Source of the DNA: Bradyrhizobium erythrophlei
GTDB lineage: Bacteria; Pseudomonadota; Alphaproteobacteria; Rhizobiales; Xanthobacteraceae
Reading direction: 5' to 3'
Length of the DNA stretch: 64,000 nucleotides
Assembly (NCBI GenBank): GCA_900129675.1
Contig: FSRD01000001.1
Location: 1,663,501-1,727,500, forward strand
Shown: positions 8,221 through 18,063 of the stretch, piece after piece
How positions within the stretch are numbered: the stretch's first letter is position 1
Layout: each line of letters opens with the position of its first letter
The notes under the pieces: model-generated
The model's input: only the letters and a program-made list of their open reading frames with translations
What the model was told of the DNA's origin: nothing
The model's database searches: none
Made by a program: the position numbers and the translations under genes

Positions 8221-10665
8221 ATGAGCATGCCAGCGATCGAACGTGTCATTCCCCTGGTCAGCCAGTTGCCGGCCTCGATCCGCGACGCGCTGGCGCGGCG
8301 CCTTCGGGAATTCACCGGCCTCTGCCTGATCGCGCTGTCCGGCGTGGCCGCGGCCGCGCTGATGACATGGTCGGTGCAGGATCCCAGTTTCAGTCACGCC
8401 ACCTCGCGCGCGATCCGCAACATCGTCGGCTATCCCGGCGCGATCGGCGCCGATTTGCTGATGCAGATTCTCGGCCTCGGGGCGATCATGCTGATCCTCC
8501 CCGTCGCGGTGTGGGGCTGGCGCATGCTGACCCATCGCACCTTCGACCGCGAAGCGTTGCGGCTCGGATGCTGGATTCTCACCACGGTAATCGCCGCGGG
8601 CTTTGCCAGCTGCTGGCCGCATGGCGGCGCATGGCCGCTGCCGACCGGACTTGGCGGCGTCGTCGGCGACGCACTGGTGCGCGCGCCCGCGGTGGTATTC
8701 GGCCCGGCAGGTTTCGTCTATCGGCTGGTGCTCGGGATTATTCTTTTCGCGGCGATGTCGGCGACCTTCCTGCTCGCGTGCGGTTGGGGCTCGCGCCCGC
8801 AGGACGAGGAACTGACGCCGATCAAGGACGATGACGCGCCGTTCGAGGAAGAGGGCGATCGCAGCTCGGTCTCGCTGGGCTGGATGTTTCATGCCGCCAT
8901 GAGCACGAAGGCGCGTCTGGCCTGGCTATTGACCACGGCGTACCGCTCGCTGGTCGCAAGCGCGCCGCAGCCGCGGACGGCCTCGTTCGAACGCCAGGAG
9001 CCCAATCTCGGCGGCCGCAGCGCGCCGTCACTGGCCCCGCAGACGGATGAAGATTTCGAGGACGAAGCGGAAGAAGACGAGGACGAGGAAGTCCCCGCCG
9101 CCCGCGCGCCGCGCAAGAAGGCCCCGCGCGCGCCGGCGCGCAAATCCTCCGACAAGTTCGAACTGCCATCGGTTTCGGTGCTGAGCGCGCCGAAGGCTTC
9201 CGACCGGCAGCCGCTGAACAAGGCCGAACTGGAAGCCAATTCGCGCGCGCTGGAAGGCGTGCTCGGCGACTTCGGCGTCCGCGGCGAAATCGTCAAGGCC
9301 AATCCCGGCCCGGTGGTGACGCTGTACGAACTCGAGCCCGCGCCCGGCATCAAATCGTCACGCGTCATCGGTCTCGCCGACGACATCGCGCGCTCGATGA
9401 GCGCGTTGTCGGCGCGCGTCGCCGTCGTCGCCGGCCGCAACGCGATCGGCATCGAATTGCCGAACGCGCATCGCGAAAAGGTTTACCTGCGCGAGCTGCT
9501 GTCGGTAAAGGACGACTCGATGGCCAAGCTTCCGCTTTGCCTCGGCAAGAACATCGGCGGCGAATCCATCATCATCGATCTCGCGCGCACGCCGCACATG
9601 CTGATCGCCGGCACCACCGGCTCCGGCAAATCGGTCGCCATCAACACCATGATCCTCAGCCTGGTCTACCGCTTGCGGCCGGACCAGTGCCGCCTGATCA
9701 TGGTCGATCCGAAAATGCTCGAACTCTCCGTCTATGACGGCATCCCGCATCTGCTGACGCCGGTCGTGACCGACCCGAAAAAGGCGGTGGTCGCGCTGAA
9801 ATGGGCGGTGCGCGAGATGGAAGAACGCTACAAGAAAATGTCCAAGCTCGGTGTGCGCAACATCGACGGCTATAACGCGCGCCTGGTCGAGGCCAGGGGC
9901 AAGGGCGAGGAGCTGACGCGCACGGTGCATACCGGTTTCGACAAGGAAACCGGCAAGGCGATCTACGAAGAAGAAAAGCTCGACCTCGATCCATTGCCCT
10001 ACATCGTCATCATCGTCGACGAAATGGCCGACCTGATGATGGTCGCCGGCAAGGACATCGAAGGCGCGGTGCAGCGGCTGGCGCAGATGGCGCGCGCCGC
10101 GGGCCTGCATGTGATCCTCGCAACGCAGCGGCCCTCGGTCGACGTCATCACCGGCACCATCAAGGCGAATTTTCCGACCCGCATCTCGTTCCAGGTGACC
10201 TCGAAGATCGACAGCCGAACGATCCTGGGCGAGATGGGCGCCGAGCAACTGCTCGGCCAGGGCGACATGCTCTATATGGCCGGCGGCGGCCGCATCAGCC
10301 GCGTGCACGGTCCATTCGTTTCCGACGAAGAAGTCGAGAAGGTGGTGCGCCATCTCAAGACGCAGGGCCAGCCGGAATATCTCGAGGCGGTCACCGCGGA
10401 AGAGCCGACCGACGAGGACGGCGCGGTATTCGATTCCACCGGCATGGGTGGCGATGGCGGCGGCGCCGACCTGTTTTCGCAGGCGGTCGCGATCGTCAAG
10501 CGCGACCGCAAGGCATCGACTTCGTACATTCAACGCCGGCTGCAAATCGGATATAACCGCGCAGCCTCATTGATGGAGCGGATGGAACTGGAAGGCATCG
10601 TGGGCCAGGCCAATCACGCCGGCAAACGCGAGATTCTGGTCGAGGAAGAAGAAGGCCGCTTCTAG
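8221..10665 (+). CDS. ftsK: DNA translocase FtsK
   Basis: An 814-residue protein. About four membrane helices occupy residues 25-190, followed by a very acidic linker (about 278-292) and a basic Ala/Pro/Lys stretch. The motor domain has Walker A GTTGSGKS (464-471) and Walker [14 protein letters not shown] (about 593-605). The last ~65 residues form the winged-helix gamma domain that reads KOPS sites ([22 protein letters not shown]). FtsK sits at the septum and pumps DNA during division and dimer resolution. Confidence 0.96.
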   Translation: MSMPAIERVIPLVSQLPASIRDALARRLREFTGLCLIALSGVAAAALMTWSVQDPSFSHATSRAIRNIVGYPGAIGADLLMQILGLGAIMLILPVAVWGWRMLTHRTFDREALRLGCWILTTVIAAGFASCWPHGGAWPLPTGLGGVVGDALVRAPAVVFGPAGFVYRLVLGIILFAAMSATFLLACGWGSRPQDEELTPIKDDDAPFEEEGDRSSVSLGWMFHAAMSTKARLAWLLTTAYRSLVASAPQPRTASFERQEPNLGGRSAPSLAPQTDEDFEDEAEEDEDEEVPAARAPRKKAPRAPARKSSDKFELPSVSVLSAPKASDRQPLNKAELEANSRALEGVLGDFGVRGEIVKANPGPVVTLYELEPAPGIKSSRVIGLADDIARSMSALSARVAVVAGRNAIGIELPNAHREKVYLRELLSVKDDSMAKLPLCLGKNIGGESIIIDLARTPHMLIAGTTGSGKSVAINTMILSLVYRLRPDQCRLIMVDPKMLELSVYDGIPHLLTPVVTDPKKAVVALKWAVREMEERYKKMSKLGVRNIDGYNARLVEARGKGEELTRTVHTGFDKETGKAIYEEEKLDLDPLPYIVIIVDEMADLMMVAGKDIEGAVQRLAQMARAAGLHVILATQRPSVDVITGTIKANFPTRISFQVTSKIDSRTILGEMGAEQLLGQGDMLYMAGGGRISRVHGPFVSDEEVEKVVRHLKTQGQPEYLEAVTAEEPTDEDGAVFDSTGMGGDGGGADLFSQAVAIVKRDRKASTSYIQRRLQIGYNRAASLMERMELEGIVGQANHAGKREILVEEEEGRF

Positions 10666-10771
10666 GCAAGTGCTGCATTTTCACGGAAAAACGATACCTC
10701 TTTTGGTCCAAAGCACGATAAAATAGCCGTCGAAGCGGGGCATTGCCTCGAATAGAGGTCTGAAATACCGA

Positions 10772-11578
10772 ATGACAAACCAATCCACCCGTCGCGGCAT
10801 CCATCACGGATTGGCGCTGTTGATATCAGCGTCTCTCGCCGTCCTCGCGATGCCCTCGTCCGCGCAGAACGTTCCCGTTCCAAAGCCCGCGCCGAAGGCC
10901 AGAGACGGCGGCGTGCAGCTGAGTGCACAGGGCGCGCCGAGGACGACGGGGACGACGCCCCAGGCGCCGCCGAACCCGGTGATTCCCGATCCGCACCGCA
11001 ATGTCCCTGCCAGTATCTTTTCCAGCTTCGATGCCAACCAGAAGGCGCAAGCCGCCAAGGTGAGTTCGTATCTTTCGTCGCTGCAGACGCTGGTCGGAAA
11101 TTTCGTCCAGGTCGGACCCGACGGCAGCAAGACCAAGGGCGACTTCTACATCCAGAAACCGGGAAAGGTGCGTTTCGAATATGACGATCCGACGCCGATC
11201 GCCATCATCGCCGACGGCTCGTCGCTGGCGGTGCGCGACCGCAAGCTCGCGACCCAGGACATCTATCCGCTGTCGCAGACGCCGCTGCGGTTTCTGCTGT
11301 CGGATCGCATCGATCTGATGAAGGACACCAACGTCGTCAACGTCACCGCCGACGATGTCTTCATCAGCGTCACCATCGAAGAGAAGCAGGCGCTGATCGG
11401 GACCAGCCGGCTGATGCTGATGATCGGCACCAAGGACGGCCAGCTCAAGCAATGGACCGTGACCGACCCGCAGGGCTACGACACCACGGTCGCGGTCTAC
11501 AATCTGGACACGTCGAAGAAGGTCGATCCCAATTTGTTCAAGATCGACTTCACCAATTACCCGACCTCGCCGGGCTGA
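10772..11578 (+). CDS. lolA: Outer-membrane lipoprotein carrier protein LolA
   Basis: A 268-residue periplasmic protein with a signal peptide ending near SSAQN (about residue 33), a Pro/Ala/Thr-rich linker, and a LolA fold from about residue 80 (FSSFDANQKAQAAKVSSYLSSL, then KTKGDFYIQKPGKVRFEYDDP). LolA carries lipoproteins from the inner-membrane LolCDE complex to the outer membrane. The domain ends with LKQWTVTDPQGYDTTVAVYNLD, the usual LolA C-terminal block. It follows ftsK by 106 bp, an order common in this group. Confidence 0.9.
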   Translation: MTNQSTRRGIHHGLALLISASLAVLAMPSSAQNVPVPKPAPKARDGGVQLSAQGAPRTTGTTPQAPPNPVIPDPHRNVPASIFSSFDANQKAQAAKVSSYLSSLQTLVGNFVQVGPDGSKTKGDFYIQKPGKVRFEYDDPTPIAIIADGSSLAVRDRKLATQDIYPLSQTPLRFLLSDRIDLMKDTNVVNVTADDVFISVTIEEKQALIGTSRLMLMIGTKDGQLKQWTVTDPQGYDTTVAVYNLDTSKKVDPNLFKIDFTNYPTSPG

Positions 11579-11605
11579 TTTCATTACCTCGAAATGTCGC
11601 GAAGC

Positions 11606-11696
11606 CGTCATGCCCGGCCTTGTGCTGGGCATCCACGTCCTGATGCCTGTCGCAGCAAAAAGACGTGGATGGCCGGGACAAGCCCGGCCATGACGG
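11606..11696. repeat. Palindromic REP-like element (CCGTCATGCCCGGCC ... GGCCATGACGG)
   Basis: Long inverted arms CCGTCATGCCCGGCC and AAGCCCGGCCATGACGG enclose a second inverted pair, CCACGTC/GACGTGG. It fills the lolA-xthA gap. An open frame that joins xthA through it gives a spurious N-terminal extension. Confidence 0.75.
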
Positions 11697-11722
11697 AGAG
11701 AAAAGACTGCTACACGGTTCTC

Positions 11723-12538
11723 ATGCGCTTCTCCCTGACAACGTGGAATATCAACTCGGTGCGCCTGCGCATCGATCTCGTCGCCAGGTTTCTCAAGTTG
11801 GTGCGGCCGGACGTGCTGTGCCTGCAGGAAACCAAATGCATCGACGATGCGTTTCCGCTGAAGCGTTTCAAGCGCTTGGGTTACGAGCACGTCGCACTGA
11901 ACGGGCAGAAGGGCTATCACGGCGTCGCCATCGTCTCGAAGCTGCCGTTCGAGAGCAGGGATGTAAGAACCTTCTGTGACAACATCGATTCTCGGCACAT
12001 CTCGGTTTCATTCGGCGAAAAGGCGCAGCTTGCAAAGCCGCTGGTGCTGCATAATTTCTACGTTCCGGCCGGCGGCGATATTCCCGATCCCGCGCTCAAT
12101 CCGAAGTTCGACCACAAGCTGAAATTTCTCGACGAGATGAAATCCTGCGAGCCGCTGCATCCGCGCGGCGACGACCGGCATATCCTGGTCGGCGATCTCA
12201 ACGTGGCGCCGCATGAGAACGACGTCTGGTCGCACAAGCAATTGTTGAAAGTCGTGTCGCACACCCCGATCGAGACCGAAAAACTGCTGGCCGCCCAGAC
12301 GCACGGCGAATGGTTCGACGTCGCGCGGATGCGCATTCCGCTTTCGGAAAAGGTCTACACCTGGTGGAGCTACCGCGCCGCCGACTGGACCGTCGGCGAC
12401 CGCGGCCGCCGGCTCGACCACATCTGGGTTTCGCGGGCGCTGAAGGATGGCGTCAGCGATTTCAGGATCACGCGGGATGCGCGCGGCTGGGAGCGGCCGT
12501 CCGACCATGTCCCGGTGACGGTGACGCTGGAGGTGTGA
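11723..12538 (+). CDS. xthA: Exodeoxyribonuclease III
   Basis: A 271-residue exonuclease III/AP endonuclease. Catalytic blocks are TTWNINSVR near the start, LQETKC (metal-binding Glu near residue 34), VGDLNVAP, and the C-terminal SDHVPV with the catalytic histidine. It cuts DNA 5' to abasic sites and removes 3' blocks in base-excision repair. I chose the ATG at 11723 because it places TTWNINS at the true N-terminus; the 43 extra codons upstream come from a palindromic repeat. Confidence 0.94.
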   Translation: MRFSLTTWNINSVRLRIDLVARFLKLVRPDVLCLQETKCIDDAFPLKRFKRLGYEHVALNGQKGYHGVAIVSKLPFESRDVRTFCDNIDSRHISVSFGEKAQLAKPLVLHNFYVPAGGDIPDPALNPKFDHKLKFLDEMKSCEPLHPRGDDRHILVGDLNVAPHENDVWSHKQLLKVVSHTPIETEKLLAAQTHGEWFDVARMRIPLSEKVYTWWSYRAADWTVGDRGRRLDHIWVSRALKDGVSDFRITRDARGWERPSDHVPVTVTLEV

Positions 12539-12544
12539 TTGCGC

Positions 12545-12985
12545 TCAGATGCTCAGCTTCGCGCCGGCCATCAAAATGTCGCTGGCGAGCTGGCTGGTGC
12601 GGTTGGCGAACTCATCGCGCAGCCGGCGGGCCGCGGCGGGATCGCTTTCGAGCACGCGCTGAAACAGGCTGCGTGCCACCCGGATCACGGTGGAATGTTC
12701 GATCGCGATCGCCGTGGACGGCCGCCGCATCGCGACGATCAAGGCGAGTTCGCCGATCAGGGCGCCGGGACCGGCGATGATCTCGGCGCCGCCATCCTCG
12801 ACCCGGAAGGCGCCGCGCTGCACGATATAGCCGGCATCGGCGTCGTCGCCGGCATTGAACAGCCGGTCGCCGCGCGCAAAGTCGCGTTGTTCCGAGCCGA
12901 TCGCCAGCATGCGCAGCGCCGTATTGCCCAACAGGCGCAATGTCGGGACCCGCTCAAGCAGGGCTACATCATCTTCGATCGACAT
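12545..12985 (-). CDS. Cyclic-nucleotide-binding-domain protein (no DNA-binding domain)
   Basis: A 146-residue protein that is essentially one cyclic-nucleotide-binding domain (LLERVPTLRLLG..., GDRLFNAGDDADAGYIVQRG, GPGALIGELALIVAMRRPSTAIA). The last block is the phosphate-binding cassette. There is no helix-turn-helix, so it is not a Crp/Fnr regulator on its own. It probably senses a nucleotide and acts through a partner. It is convergent with xthA, with 6 bp between their stops. Confidence 0.75.
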   Translation of the reverse strand: MSIEDDVALLERVPTLRLLGNTALRMLAIGSEQRDFARGDRLFNAGDDADAGYIVQRGAFRVEDGGAEIIAGPGALIGELALIVAMRRPSTAIAIEHSTVIRVARSLFQRVLESDPAAARRLRDEFANRTSQLASDILMAGAKLSI

Positions 12986-13039
12986 ACGGGACCGGTGACC
13001 GGGATGCGCAAAGAGTTACGATTCGCGGACCGAATCGTA

Positions 13040-13726
13040 TCACGGCACCAGCTTGTAGCCACCGGCTTCCGTCACCAGGATCTCGGGATTGGCAGCATCT
13101 TTTTCGATCTTCTGCCTGAGCCGGTAGATGTGCGTTTCCAGGGTATGGGTGGTGACGCCCGAATTATAGCCCCACACTTCCTGCAGCAGCGTCTCGCGCG
13201 ACACCGGCAGCTGGCCGGCGCGATAGAGGAAACGCAGGATCGCGGTTTCCTTCTCGGTCAGCCGCACTTTTCGGGCATTGGCGCCGGTCAGCATCTTGGA
13301 GCCGGGGCGGAAAGAGTAGGGGCCGACGGAGAACACCGCGTCCTCGCTGGCCTCATGCTGGCGCAGCTGCGCCCGGATCCGGGCCAGCAACACCGCAAAC
13401 CGGAACGGCTTTGCTACATAGTCGTTGGCGCCGGATTCGAGGCCCAAAATGGTGTCCGAATCGGTGTCGTGGCCGGTCAGCATGATGATCGGCGCCTTGA
13501 AGCCGCCCTTTCGCAGGGACCGGACAACCTCGCGCCCGTCGGTATCGGGCAGCCCGACATCCATCAGCACGAGATCGGGAGCATTGGCCTTGGCCGCGCT
13601 GGCGCCCTTGGCGCCGGTATCGACCGCGGAGGCCTCGAATTCCTCATGCAGCGACAGCTGCTCGACCAGCGTATCGCGCAGATCGGTATCGTCATCCACG
13701 ATCAGGATCTTGCGGGCATTGGCCAT
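13040..13726 (-). CDS. OmpR-family response regulator (CenR-like)
   Basis: A 228-residue response regulator. The receiver has acidic residues D11-D13, the phosphorylation site D56 in LVLMDVGLPD, and KPF near residue 105. The winged-helix output domain ends in THTLETHIYRLRQKIE...GGYKLVP. The sequence resembles CenR of Rhizobiales and Caulobacter, a cell-envelope regulator, but I assign this by resemblance only. ATG 13726 follows GAGGATGG; 64 extra upstream codons are not family-like. No kinase is adjacent. It is divergent from an L,D-transpeptidase gene, which fits an envelope role. Confidence 0.85.
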   Translation of the reverse strand: MANARKILIVDDDTDLRDTLVEQLSLHEEFEASAVDTGAKGASAAKANAPDLVLMDVGLPDTDGREVVRSLRKGGFKAPIIMLTGHDTDSDTILGLESGANDYVAKPFRFAVLLARIRAQLRQHEASEDAVFSVGPYSFRPGSKMLTGANARKVRLTEKETAILRFLYRAGQLPVSRETLLQEVWGYNSGVTTHTLETHIYRLRQKIEKDAANPEILVTEAGGYKLVP

Positions 13727-13939
13727 AGGTAACCATCCTCTTGGGGCAGGCGGCACAAGCGGAAGCGCTTTTGGCCGAGACTTGATAGTTAGATTCGTAC
13801 ACAGGTAGGCGATTGTTACCGATTCACAAGCAGGCCGCACTCTATCCCAAAACCGGCACGCCTTTGGATGAATGTCCTGTAATGGCGCCGGATAGAACAA
13901 TCGAGGCTGGGGAGGCAACCCGGGATTAGAGCGATTCTC

Positions 13940-14512
13940 ATGATAAACCCCAACTTTTCAATCACTTATGGGACAGTTGCCCGTGATCGGCCGCTCTCGG
14001 CGATCAGGGTGCACCCCGCCGCCGGCGACCCGCGCCGGGGCTGGCTGACCGCGGACGGCTGGACCGCGCCGGTGGCACTTGGTCGCGGGGGCATCCTGGC
14101 CAACAAGCGCGAAGGCGACGGCGGGACCCCCAAAGGGACCTTCTATCCCCGGCAATTATGGTGGCGCGCCGACCGTCACCCACGGCCGCGGACCTACCTG
14201 CCGGTGCGCCCGATCCGGCCCGATGACGCCTGGTGCGAGGACCCGAAAGACCGCCATTACAATCAGCCGATGCGGCTCAGCCCCGATCAGGCCGGCGACC
14301 GTCTCACGCGCGACGATCACCTCTACGATTTCATCGTCGAGATCGATCACAACAGTGCCCCGCGTATCGCCGGCCGCGGCAGCGCGGTGTTCTTGCATCT
14401 GGCGCGCGCCAACTTTTCAGCCACGGCCGGATGCGTGTCGATGACGAAGTCCTCCATGCTGCGACTGTTGCGGCGGATGAGCCGGCAGACCAAGATCATC
14501 ATCGGGTCATAG
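13940..14512 (+). CDS. L,D-transpeptidase (YkuD) family protein
   Basis: A 190-residue YkuD-fold protein. The catalytic motif is visible as VFLHLARANFSATAGCVSM, with the conserved histidine and the nucleophilic cysteine. Such enzymes make 3-3 cross-links in peptidoglycan or attach proteins to it. No clear signal peptide precedes the domain, so how it reaches the periplasm is uncertain. It is divergent from the CenR-like regulator gene, a plausible regulator-target pair. Confidence 0.8.
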   Translation: MINPNFSITYGTVARDRPLSAIRVHPAAGDPRRGWLTADGWTAPVALGRGGILANKREGDGGTPKGTFYPRQLWWRADRHPRPRTYLPVRPIRPDDAWCEDPKDRHYNQPMRLSPDQAGDRLTRDDHLYDFIVEIDHNSAPRIAGRGSAVFLHLARANFSATAGCVSMTKSSMLRLLRRMSRQTKIIIGS

Positions 14513-14531
14513 CGTTTTCGGAAATCAAACC

Positions 14532-15317
14532 ATGCTCGACAAGAACCAGATCGCCGCGGCATCCAGCATCCTGCACGATCATTGGCGCGCCGGAACCAAG
14601 TTCGACGCGCTCGACGCTTCGCTGCGGCCACGCGATCGCGCCGAGGGCTACGCCATTCAAGCGGCGATCGAGAATTATTCGAGCGGAAAATTGTTCGGCT
14701 GGAAAATCGCGGCCACCAGCGAGGCCGGCCAGAAGCACATCAATGTCGAGGGCCCGATGGCCGGACGCATCCTGCCTGAGACGATCATACCGGATGGCGG
14801 CACCGCTTCGATGGCCGGAAATAAAATGCGCGTCGGCGAGCCGGAATTCGCCTTTCGCATGGCGACAGACCTGCCGCCGCGGCCGGCGCCCTACACGGTG
14901 CGGGAGGTTCTGGATGCGGTCGACACGCTGCATCCGGCGATCGAGATTCCTGATTCGCGTTTTGCGGATTTCGTGCGCGCCGGCGCCGCGCAAATCATTG
15001 CGGACAACGCTTGCGCGCACCTGTTCGTGCTGGGCGCGCCGACGGCTGCGAACTGGCGCGCGCGCGATCTCGTCGAGGAGAGGCCGGTCATTACGTTGCG
15101 CGGACAACGCTATATCGGGCACGGCAAGAACGTGCTCGGCGATCCCAGGATTGCACTGGCCTGGCTCGCCAATGAATTGCGCGCGCTTGGTTTGACGTTG
15201 AGAGCAGGCGAGGTAGTGACGACAGGCACCTGCCATCCACCGCTGCCGATTCAGTCCGGGGATTTATTCGAGGCGGATTTCGGCGCGCTCGGGAAAGTGT
15301 CGGTGGGGTTTGCGTAG
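14532..15317 (+). CDS. 2-keto-4-pentenoate hydratase/FAH-family enzyme
   Basis: A 261-residue member of the fumarylacetoacetate-hydrolase superfamily, hydratase branch. Visible blocks are FGWKIAATSEAGQKHINVEGP, GEPEFAFRMATDLP (metal-binding Glu) and the C-terminal GEVVTTGTCHPPLPIQSGD. Hydratases of this group add water to 2-oxopent-4-enoate-like products of aromatic ring cleavage. No other meta-cleavage gene is nearby, so the substrate is unknown. It starts 20 bp after the L,D-transpeptidase. Confidence 0.78.
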   Translation: MLDKNQIAAASSILHDHWRAGTKFDALDASLRPRDRAEGYAIQAAIENYSSGKLFGWKIAATSEAGQKHINVEGPMAGRILPETIIPDGGTASMAGNKMRVGEPEFAFRMATDLPPRPAPYTVREVLDAVDTLHPAIEIPDSRFADFVRAGAAQIIADNACAHLFVLGAPTAANWRARDLVEERPVITLRGQRYIGHGKNVLGDPRIALAWLANELRALGLTLRAGEVVTTGTCHPPLPIQSGDLFEADFGALGKVSVGFA

Positions 15318-15328
15318 GCTCTCTCAAC

Positions 15329-15447
15329 GTCATTGCGAGCCACCGGGTCGCGCGAATGCGCGCCCGATGACGGGCTCCGCGAAGCAATCCATGCCGCCGC
15401 AAAAAGAAAGAATGGATTGCTTCGTTGCTGCGCTCCTCGCAATGACG
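15329..15447. repeat. Palindromic REP-like element (CGTCATTGCGAG family)
   Basis: Arms CGTCATTGCGAG and CTCGCAATGACG flank inner arms GAAGCAATCCAT and ATGGATTGCTTCG. It separates two convergent genes and may help end transcription. Other members are at 26324-26444, 50782-50820 (half only) and 53828-53938. Confidence 0.8.
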
Positions 15448-15467
15448 GAAGGATGGATCGCGCGCCG

Positions 15468-16157
15468 CTACCGGTGCCCGAAGATAGCCGAGCCCACGCG
15501 TATGTGCGTTGCGCCCATCTGGATCGCGATCGCAAAATCGGCACTCATGCCCATCGACAGATTCTTCAATCCGTTGCGCGCGGCGATCTTCGCGGTCAGC
15601 GCGAAATGCCGCGCCGGCGCCTCGTTGACCGGCGGGATGCACATCAGGCCGGAAATCGCCAGGCCATATTTCTCCCGGCAGCCCGCAATGAAGGCATCCG
15701 CCTCGCCGGGCGCGACGCCGGCCTTCTGCGGTTCTTCGCCGGTATTAAGCTGGACGAACAATTCCGGCTGCTTTTTCTGAAAATTGATTTCCTTGGCTAA
15801 CGCTTCGCAAATGCTCGGGCGATCGACCGAATGGATGGCGTCGAACAGCGCCACGGCCTCCTTGGCCTTGTTGGATTGCAGCGGCCCGATCAGGTGCAGC
15901 GCTATGCCGGGATGGTCAGACATTAACCCTGGCCATTTCGCCTTGGCCTCCTGCACCCGGTTTTCGCCGAAAACGCGTTGTCCGGCGTCGATAACAGGTG
16001 AAATGGCGGCGGCGTCGAATGTCTTCGACACCGCGATCAGGGTTACCGACGCGCGATCGCGGCGCGCTTCCTTGCAGGCGCGCGCGATCTCCTGCTCCAC
16101 CGTCGCGAGACCGTTTGGTAAAGATGAGGTTAGCAAATTTGTCGTTTCCGGCGTCAT
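15468..16157 (-). CDS. YggS-family pyridoxal-phosphate-binding protein (PLPBP)
   Basis: A 229-residue single-domain alanine-racemase-N fold protein. The cofactor lysine is K45 in LIAVSKTF; other family blocks are FGENRVQEAKAKW, HLIGPLQSNKAK, GLMCIPP and LSMGMSADFAIAIQMGATHIRVGSAIFG. YggS/PROSC proteins have no known catalytic activity and act in vitamin B6 and amino-acid homeostasis. Divergent from a GGDEF gene. Confidence 0.92.
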   Translation of the reverse strand: MTPETTNLLTSSLPNGLATVEQEIARACKEARRDRASVTLIAVSKTFDAAAISPVIDAGQRVFGENRVQEAKAKWPGLMSDHPGIALHLIGPLQSNKAKEAVALFDAIHSVDRPSICEALAKEINFQKKQPELFVQLNTGEEPQKAGVAPGEADAFIAGCREKYGLAISGLMCIPPVNEAPARHFALTAKIAARNGLKNLSMGMSADFAIAIQMGATHIRVGSAIFGHR

Positions 16158-16265
16158 GTCGTCTGTCGGATCGTAACTTTACGGGGTTGGTTCCAATTTT
16201 ACCAAGTTCGGGAAAGGCTTTTTGAACCCTTCGCACTACCTTGGCCCCCGGGGCAGGGGGCGAAG

Positions 16266-17957
16266 ATGTCTGGCGTTACTTTCAACCGCAACAGGGTGAA
16301 ACTCAAGAAGCTTCTGGGAATCCGTGCGCGGCTGGCGCTGCTGGCGGTGATCCTGGTGGCGCCCTTGATGCTGGAACGCGCCCGTTCGCTCGAATACACC
16401 CGCGCCAAACAGATCGCGGCGGCTTCGGAGGAATTCGCCAACATCACCCAGCACAGCGCCGACACCCAGCGCGAAGTGATCTCCTCGGTCGAGACGATGC
16501 TGAAATCGGCGGCCTATATCCGCGCCTCCGGCGGCATCGCACGAAGCTGCGAAATCCTGCGCGCCAGCCTGCCGACCAACCTGCCCTGGATCCGCAGCAT
16601 CATGTTCGTCAGCAAGGACGGGCTGGTGCAGTGCTCGACCTTGAACATGCAGGTAGGGCTCAGCCTCGGCGACCGCGAATATTTCAAGAAGACACAGGCC
16701 ACCCGCGATTTCGTTTTCAGCGACTATCTGTTCGGCAAAACCAACGGCCGGCCGATGATGATGGCCGCCTATCCGGTGGCCGCGATCAATCCGGAGGAAG
16801 ACGCCGTCGTCGTCGCCGGCATCAATATCGACTGGCTGTCGAAGATCATGACCAATCTCGGCGGGCGGCCGGGGATTTCGTCCCTGCTGGTCGATAGCAC
16901 CGGCGTCGTGATCGCAGCCCCCTCGGATCAGTCCAGCATGATCGGCCGGCCGCTCGATAACGTACCGCTGTTGTCGGCGATCGCCGAGAAAGCGCTCGGC
17001 TCCGACGCGCCGACGGGCTCGCTTTCGTTCACCGCGTCCGACGGCTCGAAGCGCACGATCAGCTTTGCGCGCATTCCCGGCACGCAATCGCGTCTGATCG
17101 TCAGCATCGACGAGGCCAGGGTGACGGCCGCAATCAATCGTGAGATCCGCACCGCCTATCTGCAGCTCGGCTTCGTCTGCCTGTTCGTGCTGCTGGGCGC
17201 GCTGGTCGGCGCGGAGAAGCTCATCATCGGACCGATCGAACTCATGACTGGAATGGCAAGACGGTTCGGCGAGGGCGATTGGTCGGCCCGCGTCGCGCGC
17301 AGCCGCCTGCCTTCGGAATTCGTTCCATTGGCTCGCGCCTTCAACGCGATGGCGGCCCAGCTCAGCCAGCGCGAGCGCGAACTGGTCGCGACCAACGACC
17401 GGCTCACCGTGATGGCCTCGATCGACATGCTGTCGGGCCTCGCCAACCGGCGCGGCTTCCAGAGCCGCCTGGATTTCGAGTGGATGAAGACGCAGCAATA
17501 TGACAGCGAGCTGTCGCTCCTGATGATCGATGTCGATCACTTCAAGCTCTACAACGACACCTATGGCCACCCCGAAGGCGACGCCTGTCTCTCCAGGCTC
17601 GGCGAAACGCTTGCCATGATCGCCGCCGATACCATGGGGTTTGCCGGACGCTACGGCGGCGAGGAATTTTGCCTGCTGCTGCCGAACACCGAAACCGCCC
17701 GCGCGCTCGAGATCGGCGAGACGGTGCGCGCCGCGGTCCAGGGGCTTGGCCTGCCGCACGCGACCTCCAGCCACCAGACCGTCACCGTCAGCGTCGGCGT
17801 CGCCTGCACCAAGCCGAACGACTGCCAGCGCCCCGGCGACCTGATCGAAGCCGCGGATGCCGCCCTCTACGCCGCCAAACACCGCGGCCGCAACGCCGTG
17901 GTCGAGCACGGCTTCGTGCGGATGGTGGACGAAGCCGGCATAGCGCTGGCGGGGTGA
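16266..17957 (+). CDS. Membrane diguanylate cyclase: Cache-like sensor, HAMP, GGDEF
   Basis: A 563-residue protein. A membrane helix (about 18-36) and a second at about 296-318 bracket a ~260-residue periplasmic sensor of double-Cache type. A HAMP segment follows (RRFGEGDWSARV), then a GGDEF domain with an intact GGEEF motif at 464-468. The residues where an inhibitory RxxD I-site would lie read DTMG, so product inhibition there is unlikely. It should make cyclic di-GMP in response to an external ligand. Confidence 0.9.
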   Translation: MSGVTFNRNRVKLKKLLGIRARLALLAVILVAPLMLERARSLEYTRAKQIAAASEEFANITQHSADTQREVISSVETMLKSAAYIRASGGIARSCEILRASLPTNLPWIRSIMFVSKDGLVQCSTLNMQVGLSLGDREYFKKTQATRDFVFSDYLFGKTNGRPMMMAAYPVAAINPEEDAVVVAGINIDWLSKIMTNLGGRPGISSLLVDSTGVVIAAPSDQSSMIGRPLDNVPLLSAIAEKALGSDAPTGSLSFTASDGSKRTISFARIPGTQSRLIVSIDEARVTAAINREIRTAYLQLGFVCLFVLLGALVGAEKLIIGPIELMTGMARRFGEGDWSARVARSRLPSEFVPLARAFNAMAAQLSQRERELVATNDRLTVMASIDMLSGLANRRGFQSRLDFEWMKTQQYDSELSLLMIDVDHFKLYNDTYGHPEGDACLSRLGETLAMIAADTMGFAGRYGGEEFCLLLPNTETARALEIGETVRAAVQGLGLPHATSSHQTVTVSVGVACTKPNDCQRPGDLIEAADAALYAAKHRGRNAVVEHGFVRMVDEAGIALAG

Positions 17958-18063
17958 GGCTTCATCCCGAACACTCTGCCCGCAAGCCCGATCCAGATTT
18001 ACGAAGAGATGCTGCGGCAAAGCGATAAGCGAGGGGTCCTATTCACCCGGATGAAGCAGGCTC

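Noticed and set aside
11594..11722. N-terminal extension of exonuclease III
   Set aside because: It translates a palindromic repeat; the family start is at 11723.
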